Source of the DNA: Prevotellaceae bacterium
Lineage (GTDB): Bacteria > Bacteroidota > Bacteroidia > Bacteroidales > UBA932
DNA: 5,379 bases
NCBI GenBank assembly: GCA_031268055.1
Contig: JAIRXY010000189.1
Span: forward strand, 1-5,379
Direction: 5' to 3'
How positions within the stretch are numbered: the stretch's first letter is position 1; each line of letters begins with the position of its first letter. The notes below the pieces were generated by a model. It worked only from the letters and a program-made list of their open reading frames with translations. It made no database searches and was not told the origin of the DNA. Both the position numbers and the translations under genes were made by a program. Of the stretch, positions 1-5,086 are shown in pieces.

Positions 1-182
1 TTTGCTGTCGTTACATAGGAAGTGCATACAGACGCTTTTTCGTGCGTTTGCCATGGCTTTTTATGCGGTCAGTAGTGATTTTTTTACATTTTTGTTTCCG
101 TTGATTACAGCAAGGCGTAATCCTTCCATTCATCATTTACTTTATTTTCAAATATTTAGTGATTTTCCAGCCGCACCTGCTT

Positions 183-194
183 CAAATGCATTTG
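183..194. repeat. 12-bp perfect palindrome CAAATGCATTTG
   Basis: The sequence equals its own reverse complement across all 12 bases; the next pair outward (T182/C195) does not match. It lies 11 bases before a second perfect palindrome, with centres 24 bp apart, just upstream of the promoter of the TlpA-like gene. A regulator-binding site is a plausible inference. AT-rich DNA also throws up palindromes by chance, so on its own it is weak evidence. Confidence 0.45.
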
Positions 195-205
195 CCCTGA
201 GAATG

Positions 206-219
206 AAGAGGTACCTCTT
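206..219. promoter_or_regulatory. 14-bp perfect palindrome over the -33 element, candidate operator
   Basis: AAGAGGTACCTCTT is self-complementary over all 14 bases and the match stops at G205/G220. Its right end overlaps the proposed -33 TTG (218-220) of the promoter for the TlpA-like gene. A dimeric repressor bound here would cover the RNA polymerase contact. The palindrome and overlap are seen directly; the operator role is inference. Confidence 0.45.
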
Positions 220-248
220 GCAAAATTGGCTGATTTGGATTACCTTTG
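218..248 (+). promoter_or_regulatory. Bacteroidota-type promoter for the TlpA-like gene
   Basis: TACCTTTG at 241-248 matches the Bacteroidota -7 consensus TAnnTTTG exactly. A TTG at 218-220 sits 20 bases upstream, within the usual spacing for the -33 element of the primary sigma factor in this phylum. Transcription should start near 253-256, giving a leader of about 55 bases before the ATG at 310. The leader ends in an A-rich stretch (301-305) and has no Shine-Dalgarno site, as is common in this group. Confidence 0.65.
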
Positions 249-309
249 AAGTCTGCATGTAGATGAAATTTTGAATTACTGAACTGTCGAAGTTAAACTC
301 AAAAAGACG

Positions 310-1764
310 ATGCTAAAACAACTCCTTTTTTTGCCGATTGCTCTGCTTTCGCTTGCCCCTGCTGCGCGCGCGCAGCAGTACGAAATTCACGTAAAAATCG
401 AAGGGATGCGCGACTCCGATATTTACCTCGGCTACAGCTACGAGGATAAGCGCTACGTGGTAGACACTGCCCCGATGGACGGCAAAGGTAATGCCGTGTT
501 CAAGAAAGGTAAAAGGCTGGAAAAAGGCGTGTACTTTGTGGTTACGCCCGGCCCGGATTACTTCGAGCTGCTAATAGCCGACAACCAAAAGTTTTCCGTA
601 GCCACCAAGCGCGCTAACCTTTTTGACAACTTGGAGTTCAAAAATTCTCCCGAAAACCAGCAGTTCTACGGCTACCAAAAGTTTATGCGCGAGGAGCAGC
701 TCCGGATAGACGCCCTCAAAGCGCTGCAAAAAAAGAACGAGGCGGGGAAAAAAGATTCGGTGGAAATCTACCGGAAGCAGGTGGAAGCAGCGGAGAACGG
801 CATAGAGGCTTACATCAAAAACCTTGCGGCAAAAAACAAGGGCAACTTTCTGGGGTCGCTGCTCAACGCCCTGCGGCAACCGGAAGCGCCGGCATTTGAT
901 ATTCCCGAAAGCGTTGTCAACAAAGATTCTGTTCGGCGGCTATACACCTACGAGTACCGCCGCGACCACTACTTCGACAACTTCGACTTTGCCGACGCCG
1001 GGCTTATCCGCACGCCGTTCTTCAAGTCGAATCTTGATTTTTTCTTCCAAAAAGTGATTTATCCCGCTCCCGATACCATCATCAAGTATGCCGACAGGCT
1101 CATTGAGCTTTCGCGCGCCAACAACGAAATGTTCCACTACATTACCGAGTACCTTTTTCAGTACTACCAAGCATCGGAGTACATGGGGCACGACGCCGTC
1201 GTGGTGCACCTTGCCGATAAGTACTACCTGTCGGGGCTGGCAACTTGGGCTTCCGACAAGTACAAATCGGAAATAAAAGAGCGCGTCAACAGGATGCGCC
1301 ACAGCCTGCTGGGTAATATCGCTCCGGAGCTGCTGCTGCCAACGCACGAAAATACTTACGTATCGCTGCTCAAAACGCCCGCCGAGCTTACCGTTTTGTG
1401 CTTTTGGGAGCCTAACTGCGGGCACTGCAAAAAGGAACTTCCGCGGCTCTGGAGCCTCTACCAAAAGTTTCGCGACAAAGGGCTGGTGGTGTTCACCGTA
1501 TATACCCAGTATAAGCGCCCCGACTGGGATGCCTACATTGCCGATCACCAGTACGACTGGATTTATGCATGGGACGGCGTTGAAGGAACCAAGGGCGGCA
1601 AGCCTGCGACATTCTCAACCGGCTCCGATTTCCGCACGCTGTACGATATTCGCAGCACGCCAACCGTCTTTCTGCTGGATAAAAACAAGCGAATTATCGC
1701 CAAGCGAATGGACGTTGAAACGCTCGAAAAAATTCTGAACGACAGGCTGTCAAGAAACCCATGA
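310..1764 (+). CDS. Secreted TlpA-family thioredoxin-like protein
   Basis: This 484-residue protein is a predicted extracytoplasmic thiol-disulfide oxidoreductase. Residues 1-21 form a signal peptide with a hydrophobic core (LLFLPIALLSL) and an ARA-Q cleavage site after residue 21, with no lipobox cysteine. Residues about 23-115 resemble the beta-rich DUF4369-type N-terminal domain common in Bacteroidota TlpA proteins. A charged helical stretch at about 120-175 follows, then a helical domain to about 330, possibly DUF5106-like. The thioredoxin fold covers about 335-480. It has the active site WEPNCGHC with C370 and C373, and the cis-proline loop STPTVFLLD with P451. The start is chosen because the signal peptide begins there and a good promoter lies about 60 bases upstream. 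In this family such proteins reduce or isomerise disulfides, or serve cytochrome c maturation; the substrate cannot be read here. The fold and export are sure, the exact role is not. Confidence 0.88.
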   Translation: MLKQLLFLPIALLSLAPAARAQQYEIHVKIEGMRDSDIYLGYSYEDKRYVVDTAPMDGKGNAVFKKGKRLEKGVYFVVTPGPDYFELLIADNQKFSVATKRANLFDNLEFKNSPENQQFYGYQKFMREEQLRIDALKALQKKNEAGKKDSVEIYRKQVEAAENGIEAYIKNLAAKNKGNFLGSLLNALRQPEAPAFDIPESVVNKDSVRRLYTYEYRRDHYFDNFDFADAGLIRTPFFKSNLDFFFQKVIYPAPDTIIKYADRLIELSRANNEMFHYITEYLFQYYQASEYMGHDAVVVHLADKYYLSGLATWASDKYKSEIKERVNRMRHSLLGNIAPELLLPTHENTYVSLLKTPAELTVLCFWEPNCGHCKKELPRLWSLYQKFRDKGLVVFTVYTQYKRPDWDAYIADHQYDWIYAWDGVEGTKGGKPATFSTGSDFRTLYDIRSTPTVFLLDKNKRIIAKRMDVETLEKILNDRLSRNP

Positions 1765-1846
1765 CGCCCATAAACGGCCAACCGCAGAAAGCGGGAAATG
1801 TGCTCTACCCCCCGCGGCACAACACGAGCAAAAGGTAAATCATACT
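1765..1846. other. Short intergenic spacer with weak GC-rich inverted repeats
   Basis: This 82-base gap has small self-complementary segments: CCGC (1782-1785) with GCGG (1791-1794), and GCGGG (1791-1795) with CCCGC (1811-1815). The stems are only 4-5 bp and no T-run follows, so I do not call a terminator. No TAnnTTTG box is visible, so the next gene may be read from the upstream promoter or from one I cannot recognise. An AAAGGT at 1831-1836 could serve as a weak ribosome site for the ATG at 1847. Confidence 0.4.
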
Positions 1847-2338
1847 ATGCGAAGAAAAGATAAAGAAATAGCAGACGTCAATGAGAAGGTGAAAATCATT
1901 GATGAAAATAAGGTTTGCAGGCTTGCGCTATCCGATAACGACCAGCCTTACATTATCCCTTTGAATTATGGGTACTCCTTTGAGAACGGCGCGCTAACGC
2001 TATACTTCCATAGCGCGCGCGAGGGTAAAAAGCTGGAGATTATAAAGAAGAATAATCGGGCATGCTTTGAAGTTGACTGTGACGGCGCTTTGGTTGAGGG
2101 CGATAAGCCATGCAACCATAGCTACGTATTTAAGAGCATTATCGGTACGGGCAGGATAATGCTGGTGAGCACGGTTGCCGAAAAGCGAGATGGCTTGGAT
2201 AAGCTGGTGAGGCATCAGACCGGAAAAAACGAGGTGCACAGCTTTGATGAAAAAATGGTGGAGCAGGTGATTGTATATAAGATGATTGTGGAGGAATTTA
2301 CGGGAAAAGGCAGGGAGCTGCCCGTGCCCCGCAGCTGA
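1847..2338 (+). CDS. NimA-like FMN-binding flavoprotein (pyridoxamine 5'-phosphate oxidase family)
   Basis: This 163-residue cytosolic protein has the split beta-barrel fold of the pyridoxamine-phosphate-oxidase superfamily and the layout of the NimA-type subgroup. The N-terminus MRRKDKEI is characteristic of that subgroup and fixes the start. Next come a core strand VCRLALSDNDQPYIIPLNYGY (23-43), the FMN-phosphate segment YFHSAREGKKLEII (53-66), and YVFKSIIGTGRIMLV (93-107), matching the conserved Y-x-S-V-I-G-x-G region. Length is normal for the family. True Nim proteins are linked to nitroimidazole resistance by reduction of the drug's nitro group. Most chromosomal relatives have no tested substrate, so I give no symbol and claim no resistance. 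It lies 82 bases after the TlpA-like gene and 72 before the DUF4180 gene, so co-transcription is possible but unproven. The fold assignment is firm, the reaction is not. Confidence 0.87.
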   Translation: MRRKDKEIADVNEKVKIIDENKVCRLALSDNDQPYIIPLNYGYSFENGALTLYFHSAREGKKLEIIKKNNRACFEVDCDGALVEGDKPCNHSYVFKSIIGTGRIMLVSTVAEKRDGLDKLVRHQTGKNEVHSFDEKMVEQVIVYKMIVEEFTGKGRELPVPRS

Positions 2339-2410
2339 CCAACATTAATCCTCGGTTTTTGCAGCGCTACTTTTACTCAGCTACGTCGAATGTATTGGCA
2401 GAAATAGCTT

Positions 2411-2761
2411 ATGGAAACAAAATTTTACGAAAATGGCATTGTAGAAATAGTCGATAGCAGCATTCTTGTAAAAGAGACAGGTGATATTTTTGACATTTTT
2501 AACCTGCTTTTTGCAGATAACCGCTCTACGGTAATACTCAGGAAAGAGAATATTGCGGAGGACTTTTTTGACTTATCCACAGGAGTTGCCGGAGAGATAC
2601 TGCAAAAATGCTCAACCTATCACGTGAGGATGGCTATTATTGGAGATTATTCAAGCGTGAAGAGCAAGGCGTTAAGGGACTTCATTTATGAAAGCAATAA
2701 GGCCAAAAAAATAGTATTTGTGGATAAGGTTGAGGAGGCATTAAGGATATTCACCGAGTAG
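2411..2761 (+). CDS. DUF4180 domain-containing protein
   Basis: This 116-residue protein fits the DUF4180 family over its full length. The signature is FFDLSTGVAGEILQKCSTYHVRMAIIGDYS (52-81), followed by LRDFIYESNKAKKIVFVDKVEEAL (88-111). No signal peptide or membrane segment is visible, so it should be cytosolic. The family's function is unknown to me and I do not assign one. An in-frame TAG at 2405-2407, two codons before the ATG, shows that the start cannot lie further upstream. There is no Shine-Dalgarno site. A weak -7-like TACTTTTA (2368-2375) lies upstream without a -33 partner. The gene is more AT-rich than its neighbours: a hand count gives 18 G+C in bases 2461-2520 against 44 in 4621-4680 of mutL. 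This fits later acquisition, though small genes can vary. Confidence 0.85.
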   Translation: METKFYENGIVEIVDSSILVKETGDIFDIFNLLFADNRSTVILRKENIAEDFFDLSTGVAGEILQKCSTYHVRMAIIGDYSSVKSKALRDFIYESNKAKKIVFVDKVEEALRIFTE

Positions 2762-2786
2762 AATGTGTGAATGGTCGAACTGCAAG

Positions 2787-2811
2787 TCAATTTTTAGCGC
2801 CTAAGAATTGA
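2787..2811 (+). terminator. Weak AT-rich hairpin after the DUF4180 gene
   Basis: TCAATTTTTA (2787-2796) pairs with TAAGAATTGA (2802-2811), with one G-U pair, around the loop GCGCC. It begins 26 bases after the stop codon, a fitting place for a terminator. The stem is mostly A-T and only a delayed T-run (2820-2824) follows, so efficiency is doubtful. Confidence 0.3.
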
Positions 2812-2854
2812 GTAATAGATTTTTGGAGACACAAATATTCAATTGTCGCAAAGC

Positions 2855-2892
2855 TCTCCTAATTTTGGGTATCGCTTGCCAAAGTCAGGAGA
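2855..2892 (+). repeat. Imperfect inverted repeat (14-bp arms, 10-base loop)
   Basis: CTCCTAATTTTGG (2856-2868) pairs with CCAAAGTCAGGAG (2879-2891), with one mismatch and one G-U pair in RNA; T2855-A2892 extends the stem. The right arm is part of the 15-base direct repeat that recurs at 2987-3001. The left arm also contains TAATTTTG (2860-2867), a chance or real match to the TAnnTTTG promoter box, but no -33 partner sits at the right distance. Confidence 0.5.
2877..2891 (+). repeat. 15-base direct repeat, copy 1
   Basis: TGCCAAAGTCAGGAG occurs here and again, identically, at 2987-3001, an offset of 110 bases. The 95 bases between the copies (2892-2986) are AT-rich and non-coding. An exact 15-base repeat at this distance is unlikely by chance. 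It may mark an insertion or deletion event or a repeated binding site. Confidence 0.7.
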
Positions 2893-2986
2893 TTCACTCT
2901 ATTTTCTGCTTGCAACGCCCAAGATGGCATCGCAAAATTTGGAATTTGCCGTATTACAACATGTTACAAATCAAAGAAAATTAAGC

Positions 2987-3001
2987 TGCCAAAGTCAGGA
3001 G
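2987..3001 (+). repeat. 15-base direct repeat, copy 2
   Basis: This is the second exact copy of TGCCAAAGTCAGGAG. It is followed directly by the hairpin at 3002-3026. AAGTCA within it (2992-2997) is complementary to TGACTT in that hairpin's loop region (3012-3017), so an alternative pairing is possible in RNA. Copy 1 carries the same AAGTCA and could compete for it. Confidence 0.7.
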
Positions 3002-3026
3002 TTGAGAATTTTGACTTAATTCTCAA
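3002..3026 (+). repeat. 9-bp perfect hairpin
   Basis: TTGAGAATT (3002-3010) is the exact reverse complement of AATTCTCAA (3018-3026), with a 7-base loop TTGACTT. It lies between direct repeat copy 2 and the long hairpin, six bases before the latter. No T-run follows, so it is not a classical terminator by itself. Confidence 0.55.
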
Positions 3027-3032
3027 TGTAAT

Positions 3033-3088
3033 AATGCAGCTCCCCGTTCGTCGTAACTTTCAGGTTACACCGAACGGGGAGCTGCATT
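3033..3088. repeat. Long hairpin with 18-bp perfect stem; possible terminator or palindromic element
   Basis: The arm AATGCAGCTCCCCGTTCG (3033-3050) and bases 3071-3088 are perfect reverse complements over 18 bp. Inside, after a 2x2 internal loop, GTAAC (3053-3057) pairs with GTTAC (3064-3068) around the 6-base loop TTTCAG. The lower stem is GC-rich and its ends are A/T. The bases after it read TTAAAATT on the + strand and TTATTACATT on the other, so there is no strong U-tract. It could end transcription before mutL, or be a copy of a dispersed palindromic element. The structure is certain, the role is not. Confidence 0.75.
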
Positions 3089-3111
3089 TAAAATTCGAAG
3101 CGGTGTAGAGT

Positions 3112-3123
3112 AATTCGCGAATT
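3112..3123. repeat. 12-bp perfect palindrome AATTCGCGAATT before the mutL -7 box
   Basis: The palindrome is exact and stops at T3111/T3124. It lies five bases upstream of the TAAATTTG box (3129-3136), where the spacer between -33 and -7 would be. A regulator bound there would interfere with initiation; this is inference from position. Confidence 0.4.
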
Positions 3124-3128
3124 TTGTG

Positions 3129-3159
3129 TAAATTTGCCTCCATTATGCTTTATGGAGGC
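3129..3159 (+). promoter_or_regulatory. Putative mutL promoter -7 box with overlapping inverted repeat
   Basis: TAAATTTG (3129-3136) matches the Bacteroidota -7 consensus TAnnTTTG. No convincing -33 TTTG lies 19-21 bases upstream, so the call is moderate. From 3136, GCCTCCAT (3136-3143) is mirrored by ATGGAGGC (3152-3159) around an 8-base spacer. This 8-bp inverted repeat spans the expected start of transcription (about 3141-3144). It may be an operator, or part of it may form a 5' leader structure. The leader to the mutL ATG would be about 50 bases, with no Shine-Dalgarno site. Confidence 0.45.
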
Positions 3160-3192
3160 TGTTAGCAGCGCCACAAAATACAGAATATACCA

Positions 3193-5055
3193 ATGCAGAA
3201 TATCATTCAGCTTTTACCCGATAGCGTAGCCAACCAAATCGCCGCCGGCGAGGTGGTGCAGCGGCCGGCGTCGGTGGTGAAGGAGCTGGTCGAAAACGCA
3301 ATAGACGCCGGAGCTACCTCCGTGAGCATCATCGTAAAGGGTGCAGGGCGAACGCTGGTGCAGGTGGTGGATAACGGCTGCGGCATGAGCGAGGTGGACG
3401 CTCGCCTTGCCTTTGAGCGCCACGCAACCTCCAAAATTCGCGAAGCGTCTGACTTGTTCGCCTTGCACAGCTTTGGCTTTCGCGGCGAAGCGCTGGCGTC
3501 GATTGTGTCCGTTGCCGAGGTGGAGGTAAAAACGCGCACCCCCAACGACGATGCCGGAACGCGCTTGGTGATAAGCGGGTCGGAGGTGCAGCTACAAGAG
3601 CCGGTGAGCAGCCCCGTGGGAACGTCCATCGCCGTAAAAAACTTATTCTACAACATCCCCGTCCGCCGTAAATTCCTGAAAACCGACAACACCGAAGTGC
3701 GGCACATCGAAACCGAGCTGAAGCGGGTTGCGCTGTGCCACCCCGAGGTAACGTTTGTGCTGTGGAAGGACGGCAGCAAGGAGTTTGAGCTGCCCGCGGC
3801 CTCGCTCAAGCAGCGCATTACCACCCTGTTTGCCGGCGCAAAGAGCGTGAAGGGGCTGGTTGACGTTGGCACAAAAACGCAGGTTGTAAGCCTGCATGGT
3901 TTTGTAGCCGCGCCGGAAAACGCAACTAAGGAGCAGGACAAGCAGTACCTGTTCGTCAACGGGCGATACTTCCAGAGCAGCTACTTTCGCAGCGCCGTGC
4001 TTCGCGCGTACGAGCAGCTGCTGCCGCAGGGCGTTTACCCCTCGTACTTCATCTACCTTGAGGTTGACCCCGCCGGAATAGACGTAAACATTCACCCCAC
4101 CAAAACCGAAATCAAGTTCGAGAACGAGCAGGTAATATGGCAAATACTCCACGCCGCCGTGCGCGAATCGGTAGGCAAGTATGCGCTGGCGCCCACCATC
4201 AACTTTGAGAATGGGGGGCTTATTAATATCCCCCTGCTACGCCCCAATACGGTGGTGAGCGCTCCGCAGGTAGCCGTTGACCCCACCTACAACCCGTTCA
4301 GGGAGCAGAGCAAAAAAGCGCAAGGCCCGCGCGATTGGCAAAAAATGTACGATGGCTTAGCCGCAGACCACCCGTTCTTTCACGGTGAGCAAGGCGATGG
4401 CAGCGTGATTGTCGAATCCCAAATAAATAGCGATGCGGAGGAAGCGCTGGCAGCGCCAAAAGCGCCGGCATCGCCGCCCCCCGCCGCCTTGCCGGGCAGG
4501 ATTTTTCAGCTCAAGGCAAAGTATATCTTCACGCCGGTTAAGTCCGGCCTCATGGTGGTAGATCAGGCGCGCGCGCACAGAAGGGTGCTGTACGAAGAGC
4601 TGCTGGAAAATATTGACGGCGCGCAGCCGGCGCAGCAGCAGATGTTTCCGCAGGCGGCGCCGCTTGCGCCCTCGGACTACGACTTGCTGCTGAGCGTCTC
4701 GGAAGACTTGCTGCGCATGGGCTTGGAGGTGCGCGACTTTGGCAACCACACGGTGGTGGTGCAGGCCATACCCACCGTGGCGCAGGGCAAAGACCCCAAG
4801 GAGCTGCTGGAGGAGCTGCTGATAATGCTCAAGAGCGGCGAAAAATCGCTGCAAGAAAACCATCGCCACGTGCTGGCATCGTCTATGGCGGCAAGCATGG
4901 CCATTGGAGCGGGCAAGGCGCTGAGCGAAGAAGAAATGCACAACTTGGTAGCGCGCTTGCTGTCGTGCTCCTCGCCTGACGTTAGCCCCGACGGAAAGCC
5001 CGCTATGGTTGTTATCAGCATAGAGGAGTTTGACAAGAGATTCCTGAAATCATAA
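3193..5055 (+). CDS. mutL: DNA mismatch repair protein MutL
   Basis: This 620-residue protein links mismatch recognition by MutS to downstream strand removal. The N-terminal GHL ATPase domain is intact: ANQIAAGEVVQRPASVVKEL (13-32), ELVEN with E31 and N35, DNGCG (60-64), ERHATSKI (75-82), GFRGEAL (95-101), LFYNIPVRRKFL (151-162), VNGRYF (255-260) and IHPTKTEIKF (300-309). A low-complexity Ala/Pro linker covers about 412-433, and the dimerisation domain runs from about 435. QQQMFP (481-486) fits the beta-clamp-binding pattern. The endonuclease motifs are altered: DQHA-x2-E-x4-E reads DQARAHRRVLYE (457-468), and CPHGRP reads SPDGKP (598-603). The N-terminus matches the family start, and an in-frame TAG lies at 3163-3165. 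Length is normal. A rhomboid gene follows after 31 bases. Identity is very sure. Confidence 0.97.
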   Translation: MQNIIQLLPDSVANQIAAGEVVQRPASVVKELVENAIDAGATSVSIIVKGAGRTLVQVVDNGCGMSEVDARLAFERHATSKIREASDLFALHSFGFRGEALASIVSVAEVEVKTRTPNDDAGTRLVISGSEVQLQEPVSSPVGTSIAVKNLFYNIPVRRKFLKTDNTEVRHIETELKRVALCHPEVTFVLWKDGSKEFELPAASLKQRITTLFAGAKSVKGLVDVGTKTQVVSLHGFVAAPENATKEQDKQYLFVNGRYFQSSYFRSAVLRAYEQLLPQGVYPSYFIYLEVDPAGIDVNIHPTKTEIKFENEQVIWQILHAAVRESVGKYALAPTINFENGGLINIPLLRPNTVVSAPQVAVDPTYNPFREQSKKAQGPRDWQKMYDGLAADHPFFHGEQGDGSVIVESQINSDAEEALAAPKAPASPPPAALPGRIFQLKAKYIFTPVKSGLMVVDQARAHRRVLYEELLENIDGAQPAQQQMFPQAAPLAPSDYDLLLSVSEDLLRMGLEVRDFGNHTVVVQAIPTVAQGKDPKELLEELLIMLKSGEKSLQENHRHVLASSMAASMAIGAGKALSEEEMHNLVARLLSCSSPDVSPDGKPAMVVISIEEFDKRFLKS

Positions 5056-5086
5056 TTTGAACGTTGAAAATTAAAAGCGAAGCGAA

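Larger units (their letters stand above)
1..309. other. AT-rich non-coding leader region upstream of the TlpA-like gene
   Basis: I see no credible gene in this stretch. The only long open frame (2-262, +) starts at a TTG at the window edge, has a composition typical of translated AT-rich DNA and matches no family I recognise. The region does hold two perfect palindromes (183-194 and 206-219) and a Bacteroidota-type promoter (218-248). The end of an upstream gene may lie just outside the window, but nothing here shows it. Confidence 0.7.
2762..3192. other. 431-base structured intergenic region before mutL
   Basis: No credible gene is present on either strand. The region holds, in order, an AT-rich hairpin (2787-2811), a 15-base direct repeat with an inverted near-copy (2855-3001), a 9-bp hairpin (3002-3026), a strong long hairpin (3033-3088), a 12-bp palindrome (3112-3123), a -7-like box (3129-3136) and an inverted repeat (3136-3159). 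Such a density of structure is unusual for a plain spacer. It could be a remnant of a small mobile element, a non-coding RNA locus, or a terminator followed by a regulated promoter. Confidence 0.7.

Noticed and set aside
2..262. An 86-codon open frame on the + strand at the window start
   Set aside because: It starts with TTG at the edge, has no recognisable domain and a residue mix typical of translated AT-rich DNA, and it overlaps the palindromes and promoter of the next gene.
940..1548. A 202-codon open frame on the - strand
   Set aside because: It is antisense to the well-supported TlpA-like gene, has no family signature, and is the kind of long shadow frame that GC-rich third positions produce.
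1782..1815. GC-rich inverted repeats after the TlpA-like gene as an intrinsic terminator
   Set aside because: Stems are only 4-5 bp and no T-run follows.
2368..2375. TACTTTTA as a promoter for the DUF4180 gene
   Set aside because: It departs from TAnnTTTG at the last base and no TTG lies 19-21 bases upstream, so I mention it only as a weak possibility.
2892..2986. The 95 bases between the direct repeats as an intact insertion sequence
   Set aside because: It is far too short to encode a transposase and has only a 7-base inverted match (2901-2907 with 2975-2981), not clear terminal repeats.
2877..3001. The 15-base direct repeats as the start of a CRISPR array
   Set aside because: There are only two copies, the repeat is short, the interval (95 bases) is too long for a spacer, and no cas gene is present.
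4357..4941. A 194-codon open frame on the - strand, rich in His, Arg and Gln
   Set aside because: It is antisense to the conserved C-terminal half of mutL; its odd composition mirrors the codon use of mutL and matches no known protein.
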